DNA from: M269 sp964640795
Lineage (GTDB): Bacteria; Pseudomonadota; Gammaproteobacteria; Enterobacterales; Alteromonadaceae
Reading direction: 5' to 3'
DNA: 64,000 nt
Assembly (NCBI GenBank): GCA_964640795.1
Contig: CAZXIN010000009.1
Span: forward strand, 62,001 to 126,000
Under the pieces are notes generated by a model that saw only the letters and a list, made by a program, of their open reading frames with translations, did not search any database and had not been told where the DNA came from. Positions 1-8,212 of this stretch are shown piece by piece; position 1 is the stretch's first letter; every line of letters starts with the position of its first letter. The position numbers and the translations under genes are program-made.

Positions 1-1131
1 GCTCAGATCGCTTTATATCAATTATGGATATTACGCGGTGATTTTGAAAAAGCTATGCCTTGGCTGGAGAGGACTTCAAAGTCTGAAGCCGAGAGTAACC
101 TTATCCTAGGGAGATATCATTGGAATACTAAAGCGTTCGAGAAAGCTAAAGGGTATTTTACACAAGCACGAAATCTGGGAAATGGGAAAGCTTCACAATT
201 ATTAAAGACCATAGACAACTATTGGTGGGGAGCTAGCGCTGCCTCTAATACAGCTGCTTTTGGAAATGTGCCCATTGAGCAATGCCACATGCAAATCCAG
301 CCGATTGTGAACAGTTTGGATGGTATGAGTAAAGTATTGGATATCAAAAGCCAATATGCAAAAGATAAGCGACTGAGTGCATTATCTATATGTATTAATA
401 AGCCTATATGGGTTAAACCAGAGCAGATGCCTTGTAGTGCAAATTGGCGTTCTCAAGGCCGCCTAGGTTGCGACCTGAGCTATTTAGCTACCCGTCTTAA
501 AGCACCAAGCTTTACGCATTTGCTAGTTGTTGGCGAGCAAGGAAAAGCGAATGTCAATAATGGTGTGCTCTATCTAGACTTAGTCGATAGCTACGACGTA
601 TTTGTCCATGAACTTGCGCATTTTGTTGGGTTTGCCGATGAATACCCTTTAGGTGAATCACTTGCAGAACGTATCTGTCATATCGATACACCACCTCCTA
701 ATATCGTAATACAAGCGCCTATAGTAGAGCTTGATGTTGTGTCGATTGATAATGACGATGGAGATACTGGTGCTCAGGCTGTACCTTTGGAAACAGAAGA
801 ACAGGCGCCTTTAGATTTAAGTTATTGGGAAAAGTTTGGCGAAAGCATCCAGTTAACGCGTTCAAGGACATGCAATAATCATGAGAATCAAGCGTTTAAA
901 GCATCAAGTAGACTGACTTTCATGGAGTATTACGATACGAAGTATATTCCACCTTTATATTTGGCGATATGGGAGGAACGTTTATCAGAGAAGGACGCTT
1001 TAATCCCTGCTTACGTTAATTTGGGGCAGGCATTGGAACAAAGTGGAGACTATGAAGCTGCTAAATATTGGTGGCAACAGCTTAAATTGTTTCATCTAAA
1101 AGAGCCTGTTATTGAGCCTTATAGTTTTTAA
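1..1131 (+). CDS. TPR-containing HExxH metallopeptidase-like protein (5' end cut)
   Basis: The frame is open to base 1, so the true start lies outside the window and the ATG at 55 is probably internal. Codons 1-75 look like Sel1/TPR helices (alternating small and aromatic residues, GRYHW, AKGYF). Codons 203-207 read HELAH, followed by FVGFADEY, which resembles the zinc motif and ADEY extension of M64-like peptidases. Several cysteines (CHID, RTCNN) flank an acidic low-complexity stretch, and the last 50 residues look like another TPR helix pair (LGQALEQSGDYEAAKYWW). I infer an envelope or periplasmic zinc peptidase fused to TPRs. Family membership is not certain, because the N-terminus and any signal peptide are missing. 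The gene ends 38 bases before the 3' end of the convergent regulator gene. Confidence 0.7.
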   Translation, partial: AQIALYQLWILRGDFEKAMPWLERTSKSEAESNLILGRYHWNTKAFEKAKGYFTQARNLGNGKASQLLKTIDNYWWGASAASNTAAFGNVPIEQCHMQIQPIVNSLDGMSKVLDIKSQYAKDKRLSALSICINKPIWVKPEQMPCSANWRSQGRLGCDLSYLATRLKAPSFTHLLVVGEQGKANVNNGVLYLDLVDSYDVFVHELAHFVGFADEYPLGESLAERICHIDTPPPNIVIQAPIVELDVVSIDNDDGDTGAQAVPLETEEQAPLDLSYWEKFGESIQLTRSRTCNNHENQAFKASSRLTFMEYYDTKYIPPLYLAIWEERLSEKDALIPAYVNLGQALEQSGDYEAAKYWWQQLKLFHLKEPVIEPYSF

Positions 1132-1168
1132 AGTTTAACCAGTTAATTTTTCAGGCCAGCTTACTCTT

Positions 1169-3268
1169 TCATTCCAATATCATAACTTTACTTTGATAGT
1201 CGGAGATGGATTGGACACTTAATTTCGTTTGATCCGGAGCCACATCGTAATAACTGAGAGGTAAAGATAGCGCTTGAGCACCTGAGTATAGCGTTGATTG
1301 TTTGCCCGTCGTTAAGTCGTAATGGTGTATGCTAAATTTCTGATTCACATGTTGTTGCCAATAGACGCCATCATTAAAAGCTTTTAATTTTCCTAATGCA
1401 GATATATCAACATCCTCTACAACCTTAATTTCCTGTTGGCTTTTTTGATCCCAAAGCCAAATACCTGATTGAAGCCTTAGTATAAAATGGAATCGACCGT
1501 TAGGGCTTATAGCGCTGTCAATAACGCCTTTGAATCGTGTCTCTGTTTCTGTATTGCTCTCAATATTATATTGAAGTAGCTGTGGTCCATTTTCGCTTAT
1601 CTGAGAGTAGTAGACAATTTGGCTATTGGAGTGCCAATGATGCAAGTATACAGGTTTCTCAATATTCAACTGATGAAGGCGTTTGTTGGTCATATGGTAA
1701 ACGAATGCTTCTCCACTGGTGGTTATTATGAGTAACTTTTGATTATCAAATGACCATTGTACATTAGTAATGTCTTGTTTTTGGAGCTGATCAATTTGTA
1801 AAGCTTTCTCTGTACCACCTTCTTTTAACCATATTTGATGTTGCCCTGTGCGGTTTGAAATAAATGCGCCAATTTCGCTGTTTGTTGAGTACTTGAATGA
1901 ATAATCCAAAAACTCGGAAACAACGAATTCGGTTTTATCCTTCTCTAGGACTAATGACTTGAGTGCAGTATTTGGGGAAACAGTGTATTGGTCGATATGT
2001 GATTCCATTGTACCTTGAGCAAGTGTGACTTTGTCGTCAAAGGGATGGACGCTGGGATGAAAAAAACTGGCGTTTGTCTGTAAAATTGGCCGTATATCGC
2101 CATGCTCATTAATGAACTGCAGTTTGCCGTGATAGCTTCCAGCGATGAATAGAGCATCGTTTTTATGAAACCATGCAAACTCTACAAAAGGGCTTACATT
2201 TGATACCCATGGCTTAATCTTATTGGTCGATAAGTTTAGGCGTTGAATATCAAACTGTAGATTTCCTTCTCGCTTTATTAATGTTGCCAATTCATTTTTT
2301 TGCGAGTTTATAGCTAGTGAGAAAGGGTAATTTGACGGTATTTCGGTGGCATGCAAGGCATCTATATTGATTTTATATAATTTGTGCTCACCCAATGTTT
2401 CAATATTTCTGTCTGAATAAATAATATTGCGGTTGTCCAACCAATAGATATCACCTTGATTGTTATAACCACAGCCCGTTATTCGTTTACGTAGACTGAT
2501 CTTGTTTGTGCTGTTGATGCTACTGACATAGAGAGAACATTGATCTTTGTATTTGCTGAAGTATGCAAGCTTTCCTGAGTTAGGGGACCATGAAGCGCTA
2601 ACCTCGTCACCTTCAAAATCAGTGATGGTGTGATGGGTTTCGTTCGTTAGGTCATAGACTGCTAAATTGAAATTGTCGTCGTTTGGCCTCTTTTTGCTGT
2701 ACACAATAAGCTTGCCATTAGGAGAAAAGCTGGGGCTATGTTCTATGCCTGACTCATGTGAAAGTGGCAAAAGCTTAGTAAATTGAGGTGAGAACTCGGA
2801 CTCTTTTGAATTCTTTAGCCAATAAGTTATGACAACAATAATCATCAATGTCCCAATGGTATAAGTCGCTTTTAGAAAGAGGGGCTTAGATTTGTATTTT
2901 TCATTCGAATTTTTCTCCTGAACCTCTTCTGTGACAGATGATAGAGGCTCATCAGAAACCGGTGCGATGAGTTGATAGCCTTTTTTCAAGCGAGTGACTA
3001 TGTATTCAGGCTTCTTACTATCATCTCCAAGGGCTTTCCTTAGCATAGCCATTGTTCTGCTTAATGTATTTTCTGTGACTACCGTGTTTCCCCAAACAAC
3101 ATCAATAATTTCTTCCCTGCTTACCACTCGACCTGAATGAGTCACTAAATACATAAGTAGTTGCATACATTTGGGTTCTATAGATTTCACCTTGCCAAAA
3201 TGCGTCAATGTGTTTTCGGACGGCGACACTGCCCATTTGCCAACGTGGAGGCTCTTATGTATTTGCAA
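1169..3268 (-). CDS. Membrane-anchored winged-helix regulator with C-terminal beta-propeller
   Basis: A 699-residue ToxR/CadC-like one-component regulator. Residues about 8-104 form an OmpR/PhoB-type winged helix (SREEIIDVVWG, TLSRTMAMLRKALGDD, VTRLKKGYQL). A linker leads to one membrane segment near residues 134-152 (TIGTLMIIVVITYW). The remaining 540 residues contain TolB/PD40-type beta-propeller repeats (SPSFSPNGKLIVYSKK, ASWSPNSGKLAYFSK, AISPNGRFHF) and should lie in the periplasm as sensor. DNA would be bound from the inner membrane, as known for ToxR and CadC. The gene is divergent from a serine hydrolase gene with 155 bases between them, and an 11-bp direct repeat in that gap is a plausible binding site. 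The ligand is unknown. Confidence 0.85.
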   Translation of the reverse strand: MQIHKSLHVGKWAVSPSENTLTHFGKVKSIEPKCMQLLMYLVTHSGRVVSREEIIDVVWGNTVVTENTLSRTMAMLRKALGDDSKKPEYIVTRLKKGYQLIAPVSDEPLSSVTEEVQEKNSNEKYKSKPLFLKATYTIGTLMIIVVITYWLKNSKESEFSPQFTKLLPLSHESGIEHSPSFSPNGKLIVYSKKRPNDDNFNLAVYDLTNETHHTITDFEGDEVSASWSPNSGKLAYFSKYKDQCSLYVSSINSTNKISLRKRITGCGYNNQGDIYWLDNRNIIYSDRNIETLGEHKLYKINIDALHATEIPSNYPFSLAINSQKNELATLIKREGNLQFDIQRLNLSTNKIKPWVSNVSPFVEFAWFHKNDALFIAGSYHGKLQFINEHGDIRPILQTNASFFHPSVHPFDDKVTLAQGTMESHIDQYTVSPNTALKSLVLEKDKTEFVVSEFLDYSFKYSTNSEIGAFISNRTGQHQIWLKEGGTEKALQIDQLQKQDITNVQWSFDNQKLLIITTSGEAFVYHMTNKRLHQLNIEKPVYLHHWHSNSQIVYYSQISENGPQLLQYNIESNTETETRFKGVIDSAISPNGRFHFILRLQSGIWLWDQKSQQEIKVVEDVDISALGKLKAFNDGVYWQQHVNQKFSIHHYDLTTGKQSTLYSGAQALSLPLSYYDVAPDQTKLSVQSISDYQSKVMILE

Positions 3269-3327
3269 CAGAGAAAAGTCATTGTTATGAGTTGAGTAAT
3301 GGGTATTTTACCGAGTTTGTATCAGTT

Positions 3328-3349
3328 TTCACTTAAATTTCACTTGAAT
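3328..3349. promoter_or_regulatory. Two in-phase 11-bp direct repeats (TTCACTTRAAT x2)
   Basis: TTCACTTAAAT at 3328-3338 is followed directly by TTCACTTGAAT at 3339-3349, then TTCA at 3350-3353. The two copies match at 10 of 11 positions. An 11-bp direct repeat is the classic layout for PhoB/OmpR-type winged helices binding head to tail. The repeat sits between a gene for such a protein and the divergent hydrolase gene. A TATGTA at 3372-3377 could be the -10 of the hydrolase promoter. The assignment as operator is inference. Confidence 0.5.
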
Positions 3350-3423
3350 TTCAATCGCCCAAGTTAGCTTCTATGTAACCTTAATCTATTCATTTGGAGA
3401 TATTGGATGAGAGCCTTAACACG

Positions 3424-4647
3424 ATGAAATTCAAGAACATTCTATTTTTAACAATACTTACCTTAGTCCCTGTCCTGACAGGAAGTTATCATCTATTTAA
3501 ACCTGTTTTTCATGCGGTTTTAAATTTTAAGGAGGTCCCACCGTTATCACATGAGGAAGTCGAGAGTACTGTCTATAACACGCGTTATCTAGAAAATGTA
3601 GAGATTATCAAAGGTAAAATTATCTCTGTCTTAGATGAGAATGAAATCCCTGGGCTATCAGTTGCCGTTGGTTTAAAAGGGGAACTTCTTTGGCGTGCTA
3701 GTTATGGTTATGCCGATATAGAAGAGCAACTCCCCCTGACGACAAGGCACCAATTTAGGATTGGCAGCACGTCTAAAGCACTTACATCCATCCTTTTGGG
3801 GAAGTTGCTTGAACAGGGGAAAATTGATTTAGACGATAAAATCATGACTTACCTGCCGAGTTTGCCACCGCATATGCAAGATATCACCGTTCGACAGCTG
3901 GCAAGTCATCAGTCTGGTATCCGAAACTACGGAACTTGTTTGTGTTTTCCAATTTGGGAGTTTCATAACACACGGGAATTCTCGTCAGTCACTGAAGCAC
4001 TAGTTACATTTATTGACGATGAATTATTGTTTTTGCCTAATGAAGGGTTTTCATACAGCAGTTATAACTACACATTGTTAAGCGCGGTCCTAGAAAAAGC
4101 TGCGGGCCTTCCTTTTGTTCAGATGTCCAACGAATGGCTGTTTGAACCGGCTAATATGACATCAACGTCTATCGAATCGAATAGCATACAACATAGTAAA
4201 AAAGCGACTTTTTATGTATTTAGTGATGGAGGGTACTATGAAGGGTTTCCTGTGAATAACAGTAATAAGTGGGCTGGAGGAGGCTTTGTTTCAACGCCCA
4301 CCGATTTAGTGAGCTTTGCTAATAAATTACTAAACCATGATCTTATAAGTGCTAACACCCTAAACGATTTGTTTACACCGCAGAAGTTAAAAAGTGGAGA
4401 ACTCAACCCTCAAAATTATGCGCTTGGATGGCGCAGTAGTTGGTTGGAAGAGGGGATAGGTGGTGCCGAAAGAATAAAATATGTGCACCATGCAGGAACT
4501 GCGGAAGGAAGCAGTTCTTTGTTTGTTTTATTTCCCGAGCACAAACTCGTGGTTTCGGTGTTGATTAACGCCAATATGCAAAATAGGAAGGCGCTATGGG
4601 ATATGGTATTTAATATTGCTGAAGCATTTAGGCCAGATAGCCACTGA
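3424..4647 (+). CDS. LACTB-like serine hydrolase (beta-lactamase/PBP fold)
   Basis: Class C beta-lactamase superfamily hydrolase of about 407 residues. The nucleophile motif is S115-T-S-K118, followed by helix ALTSILLGKL. The second motif region reads YSSYNYTLLSAVLEKAAG, where the usual YxN asparagine is replaced by serine as in LACTB-type proteins, and HAG at residue 356 takes the place of the KTG box. GIRNYGT also resembles the LACTB subgroup. The first 25 residues (MKFKN then LFLTILTLVPVLTG) form a signal peptide or anchor, so it acts in the envelope, probably as a peptidase or esterase. I chose ATG 3424; an in-frame TTG at 3394 would add ten residues before the signal sequence. The divergent regulator gene suggests local control. 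Confidence 0.85.
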   Translation: MKFKNILFLTILTLVPVLTGSYHLFKPVFHAVLNFKEVPPLSHEEVESTVYNTRYLENVEIIKGKIISVLDENEIPGLSVAVGLKGELLWRASYGYADIEEQLPLTTRHQFRIGSTSKALTSILLGKLLEQGKIDLDDKIMTYLPSLPPHMQDITVRQLASHQSGIRNYGTCLCFPIWEFHNTREFSSVTEALVTFIDDELLFLPNEGFSYSSYNYTLLSAVLEKAAGLPFVQMSNEWLFEPANMTSTSIESNSIQHSKKATFYVFSDGGYYEGFPVNNSNKWAGGGFVSTPTDLVSFANKLLNHDLISANTLNDLFTPQKLKSGELNPQNYALGWRSSWLEEGIGGAERIKYVHHAGTAEGSSSLFVLFPEHKLVVSVLINANMQNRKALWDMVFNIAEAFRPDSH

Positions 4648-4706
4648 TACTATTGAATAGATTGGTATTATTCCTTTATAGGCTTTCCTTTAGGTTAATT
4701 AATGGT

Positions 4707-4720
4707 TGTAACCGGTTACA
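4707..4720. promoter_or_regulatory. Perfect 14-bp LacI-type operator palindrome, distal copy
   Basis: TGTAACCGGTTACA is a perfect palindrome with the central CG typical of LacI/CytR-family operators. It lies downstream of the regulator gene, in the gap between two convergent genes, 1187 bp from an identical copy at 5894. No promoter of an obvious target gene is nearby. It may be an auxiliary looping operator. Confidence 0.65.
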
Positions 4721-4757
4721 TTGCTTGGTGATAAGCTCGTATGAACTTATCAAGCTA

Positions 4758-5744
4758 TTACTCAGTACTGTCTCTAATAATAAGCTCAAAAGGTAAGATT
4801 GATTTTGTTGTGGAGCACGCTTTGCCATCAATTATATCGCAAAGTGTCTCAACGGCTTGTTGCCCAAACTGTTCCGCTGGTTGCGCTATAGTAGTTAACG
4901 GTGGATCGCAGTAATTAGCGTAGGCAATATCATCGAAACCAGCTACAGCAATATCTTCAGGTGATTTGAAACCTAATGCTTTGATGGCTTTTATTGCGCC
5001 TATTGCCATTTCATCATTAAAGCAAAATAAAGCGGAAGGGCGGTTACGCCTCGCTAACAATTTTTCAACAGCATCAAACCCTGATCGCATAGTGAAGTCA
5101 CCGTCAGCAATGATCATTTCATCATAGTCTATGTTTGCTTCACTTAATGCTGCGCGATATCCATCAAGTCGAGATTGGGTTAAGGGGCTTTGATCTGGGC
5201 CCTTGATAACACCTATATGCCTGTGGCCTCGTTCAATTAAATGGTTAACCATAGCTTTTGCTGCGCCTTGATTATCGAGTACGATTTGTGGAATGTCGGT
5301 CAAATCAAAGCATTCGCAGATATTAACAATAGGTAGCTCATCAAGAGGGACAACCGTTTCCAAAGGATAACGGGCACTCAGCTGAATGACGCCATCTGCC
5401 TGCAAAGAATCTACCATTTGTACGTATTCACGTTCTCTTTCAATATCACCACGTGTATTGCCGAGTAAGACAGAATACCCCTTTGTTTGAGCAGTTTCTT
5501 GAATACCACTGATGACTCTAGAGAAGAATGGGTTAGCTATGTCTGGCACGAGTACCAGAAGCGCGTAAGACTTCTTTGCTCTAAAATTTCTAGCCAATAA
5601 GTTAGGTTTGTAGCCTGCTTCTTTAATGGCCTCTTGCACCTTATTTCTCGTCTTTGTTGAGACGACATCAGGCGAACTCAGTGTACGAGACACTGTTGCA
5701 ATTGATACACCGGCTACCTTAGCAACGGTTCTAATATTCGTCAT
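4758..5744 (-). CDS. LacI-family transcriptional regulator, CytR-like
   Basis: A 328-residue repressor. Residues 3-50 form the LacI helix-turn-helix and hinge helix (VAKVAGVSIATVSRTLSSPD, KPNLLARNFRAKKS). The rest is a periplasmic-binding-protein-like effector domain (LVLVPDIANPFFSRVISGIQ, GHRHIGVIKGPDQSPLTQSR, FCFNDEMAIGAIKA, CDPPLTTIAQP) that resembles CytR along its length. The start ATG is preceded by AAAGG at a good distance. It is divergent from the catabolic operon that begins at 5953. Identical 14-bp palindromes occur on both sides of the gene and are its likely sites. The effector is probably an intermediate of the adjacent sugar pathway rather than cytidine; that is inference from context. 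Confidence 0.9.
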   Translation of the reverse strand: MTNIRTVAKVAGVSIATVSRTLSSPDVVSTKTRNKVQEAIKEAGYKPNLLARNFRAKKSYALLVLVPDIANPFFSRVISGIQETAQTKGYSVLLGNTRGDIEREREYVQMVDSLQADGVIQLSARYPLETVVPLDELPIVNICECFDLTDIPQIVLDNQGAAKAMVNHLIERGHRHIGVIKGPDQSPLTQSRLDGYRAALSEANIDYDEMIIADGDFTMRSGFDAVEKLLARRNRPSALFCFNDEMAIGAIKAIKALGFKSPEDIAVAGFDDIAYANYCDPPLTTIAQPAEQFGQQAVETLCDIIDGKACSTTKSILPFELIIRDSTE

Positions 5745-5847
5745 GATGTTTACCTTTGTGACAGCCTAATTCGTGCTCTAGTCTGGTTGGCATGATTAAG
5801 TGACTATCTATATCCCTAAGTTAATTAGAGATTTTACAATATCTACA

Positions 5848-5869
5848 CAATTAATTTTCAAATTAATTG
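5848..5869. repeat. 22-bp AT-rich inverted repeat in the divergent promoter region
   Basis: CAATTAATTT and AAATTAATTG form a perfect 10-bp inverted repeat with a 2-base spacer (TC). It lies between the LacI-family gene and the oxidoreductase gene, 25 bp upstream of the palindromic operator. It could be a site for a second regulator or an AT-rich promoter element. Its function is unknown. Confidence 0.4.
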
Positions 5870-5879
5870 CATTGTTTAC

Positions 5880-5908
5880 TTGACCTTTACGGATGTAACC
5901 GGTTACAT
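5880..5908 (+). promoter_or_regulatory. Predicted promoter and proximal operator of the sugar operon
   Basis: The 16-bp perfect palindrome ATGTAACCGGTTACAT at 5893-5908 carries the same core as the copy at 4707-4720. A -35-like TTGACC lies at 5880-5885, and a 17-bp spacer places a weak -10 (TTACAT) inside the palindrome, so a bound repressor would cover the promoter. The first gene starts 45 bases downstream at 5953. The operator assignment is well supported by the repeated palindrome. The -10 is tentative. Confidence 0.7.
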
Positions 5909-5952
5909 TCGTTTGAATTAGAACTCTTTTAGTGTTTATAGGCAAGTGAATA

Positions 5953-7131
5953 ATGCAACAATTCCAAAAAATTAGAATGGGAATGGTTGGCGGAGGCCAA
6001 GGAGCTTTCATCGGTGCTGTGCATAGAATGGCTGCTGCACTTGATAGCCGAATAGAGCTTGTGTGTGGAGCTTTCAGTCAAGATTTTGAAAACACCAAAA
6101 TAACCGGTGCAGAGCTCGGGATTGAGTCAAGTCGTTTATATGCCAATTATACCGAGATGTTTGAGCAAGAGCTTAAGTTACCTCCTGAAGAAAGGATGGA
6201 GTTAGTGTCTATAGTGACGCCTAATCACTTGCATATGCCTGTTGCTAATGCGGCGTTAAACAACGGATTTCATGTGATATGTGACAAGCCCGCCGGTATA
6301 TCAGTTGAAGAAGTGGCCGCACTTAAATCTGTCATCATGTCGAGCAATGCTTCATTTGCGTTAACGCATACTTATGCTGGTTATCCTATGGTATGGCAGG
6401 CACGCCATCTCGTTCGTGAAGGTAGAATAGGTAAGCTACGTAAGGTCTTTGTCGAATATCCTCAAGGTTGGTTGGCAAGTGACGCAGAGTCTAGTGGCAG
6501 TAAGCAAGCTGAATGGCGAACTGATCCTAAACGTGCCGGCATATCTGGCTGTATGGGTGACATTGGAACTCATGCTCATCACTTAGCTGAATTTATCTCT
6601 GGAAAGCACATGATTAAATTGCGTGCTCAGCTAAATACGCACATCGAAAACCGCTTGTTAGAAGATGATGGCTCGATTCAATTTGAAATGGAAGACGGGG
6701 TTACTGGGACATTGATGGCTAGTCAAGTGTGTAGTGGCGAAGAAAATTCACTCAAAATTCGCTTATACGGCACTGAAGGCGGGCTTGAATGGCATCAAAT
6801 GGAGCCGAACAGCTTATTAGAGAAAACCGCTGCCGGTATCTTTACGCATAGAGCTGGTGTGGACAAGCCTCTTTGTCAGGAGGCATTAGATCGTTGTCGA
6901 TTGCCCTCGGGGCATCCTGAAGGTTATTTGGAAGCTTTTGCTAATCTTTACCGGGATTTTGCCAACCATATTCGCCTAAGTCAGCCTTCTTCTGACAATA
7001 CGACCGATTTACCTGTACCCGGCATTAACGAAGGCATCGCCGGTATGGTTTTCTTACAAGCGTTGATTGATAGCCATCACCAACAAGGTGCCTGGGTTGA
7101 CGTTGTAAGTGCAAACACCTTTTCCAATTAG
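5953..7131 (+). CDS. Gfo/Idh/MocA-family NAD(P)-dependent sugar oxidoreductase
   Basis: A 392-residue cytoplasmic oxidoreductase. The N-terminal Rossmann fold begins at residue 9 (MVGGGQGAFIGAVH). Around residues 95-115 are VTPNHLHMPVA and then CDKPAG, the equivalent of the EKP motif carrying the catalytic lysine. GDIGTHAHHLAEF is the family's catalytic histidine motif. The C-terminal half is the beta-sheet substrate and dimer domain. Family members oxidise or reduce ring hydroxyls of sugars and inositols with NAD(P). It is the first gene of a rightward operon with the isomerase 9 bases downstream. With a GMC 3-dehydrogenase in the same operon, a role in handling 3-keto sugars or an inositol-like compound is a reasonable inference. 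The exact substrate is not readable. Confidence 0.88.
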   Translation: MQQFQKIRMGMVGGGQGAFIGAVHRMAAALDSRIELVCGAFSQDFENTKITGAELGIESSRLYANYTEMFEQELKLPPEERMELVSIVTPNHLHMPVANAALNNGFHVICDKPAGISVEEVAALKSVIMSSNASFALTHTYAGYPMVWQARHLVREGRIGKLRKVFVEYPQGWLASDAESSGSKQAEWRTDPKRAGISGCMGDIGTHAHHLAEFISGKHMIKLRAQLNTHIENRLLEDDGSIQFEMEDGVTGTLMASQVCSGEENSLKIRLYGTEGGLEWHQMEPNSLLEKTAAGIFTHRAGVDKPLCQEALDRCRLPSGHPEGYLEAFANLYRDFANHIRLSQPSSDNTTDLPVPGINEGIAGMVFLQALIDSHHQQGAWVDVVSANTFSN

Positions 7132-7140
7132 GATAATAAA

Positions 7141-8196
7141 ATGAAACAGATTAAAGGGCCTGCTATATTTTTAGCGCAGTTTATGTCAGACAAAGCGCCA
7201 TTTAACTCACTTGAGAATGCGGTTAAATGGGCAGCTTCCTTAGGGTATAAAGGTATTCAAGTACCGAGTAATGACAAGCGCTGTTTTGACCTCGAAACCG
7301 CTGCTGAAAGTCAAGATTATTGTGATGAAGTGAAAGGAATTTGCGCTGAGCATGGCGTAGTCATCACGGAGCTTTCTACCCATTTACAAGGTCAATTAGT
7401 GGCTGTTCATCCGGCGTATGACGAGCTGTTTGATGGCTTTGCTCCAGAAGAGCTTCGTGGTAAACCTGAGCAACGAAATGAATGGGCAATAGGCCAAATG
7501 AAGATGGCTGCAAAAGCTAGTCGTAGGCTTGGCCTTGATGTTTGTGCTAGTTTTTCTGGTGCTTTGATGTGGCACTTAGTTTACCCCTGGCCGCAAAGAC
7601 CCAAAGGTTTAGTTGAGGAAGGCTTTAAAGAATTGGCAAAACGTTGGTTACCCATACTTAATGCATTTGACGAGCAAGGGGTCGACGTATGTTATGAAAT
7701 ACACCCAGGTGAAGATTTGCATGATGGTGCGACATTTGAGCGTTTCCTTGAAGCAACAGGCAATCACAGTCGTGCCAATATTCTTTATGACCCAAGCCAC
7801 TTCGTTTTACAACAATTGGACTATATCGATTTTATAGAACGCTATCATGACCGTATTAAGATGTTTCATGTCAAGGATGCAGAGTTTAACCCTAATGGTC
7901 GCACTGGTGTTTACGGTGGCTATGAAAATTGGCAAGAAAGAGCAGGGCGCTTTCGCTCATTAGGAGACGGTCAAGTAGATTTTAGACGTATATTTAGCCT
8001 GTTGACACAATATGGATATGACGGGTGGGCTGTTCTTGAGTGGGAGTGTTGCCTTAAACACCCAGAAGACGGTGCACGAGAAGGGGCAAAATTTATTGCT
8101 GATCATATCATTAGACCGACTGAGTATGCGTTTGATGATTTCGCGGGCAGCGCTAGTGATAGCGCATCCAATCGCCGAATACTTCAACTCGATTAA
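7141..8196 (+). CDS. Sugar phosphate isomerase/epimerase (xylose isomerase-like TIM barrel)
   Basis: A 351-residue AP-endonuclease-2/IolE-type TIM barrel. Candidate metal ligands are in EIHPGED, YDPSHFVLQQLD, FHVKDAEF and LEWECCLKHPEDG, spaced as in the sugar isomerase family (Glu, Asp, His, Glu). There is no signal peptide, so it is cytoplasmic. An AGGA motif precedes the ATG. It lies 9 bases after the oxidoreductase gene and 16 bases before the carrier gene, so the three are likely cotranscribed. Such pairs of Gfo/Idh/MocA enzyme and isomerase are common in inositol, levoglucosan and 3-keto-sugar pathways. The substrate here is not determined. Confidence 0.87.
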   Translation: MKQIKGPAIFLAQFMSDKAPFNSLENAVKWAASLGYKGIQVPSNDKRCFDLETAAESQDYCDEVKGICAEHGVVITELSTHLQGQLVAVHPAYDELFDGFAPEELRGKPEQRNEWAIGQMKMAAKASRRLGLDVCASFSGALMWHLVYPWPQRPKGLVEEGFKELAKRWLPILNAFDEQGVDVCYEIHPGEDLHDGATFERFLEATGNHSRANILYDPSHFVLQQLDYIDFIERYHDRIKMFHVKDAEFNPNGRTGVYGGYENWQERAGRFRSLGDGQVDFRRIFSLLTQYGYDGWAVLEWECCLKHPEDGAREGAKFIADHIIRPTEYAFDDFAGSASDSASNRRILQLD

Positions 8197-8212
8197 TTGC
8201 GAGGAGGCCGAT

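Noticed and set aside
8012..8212. N-terminal extension of the first MFS carrier
   Set aside because: It would overlap the isomerase gene by 185 bases, and GAGGAGG stands right before ATG 8213.
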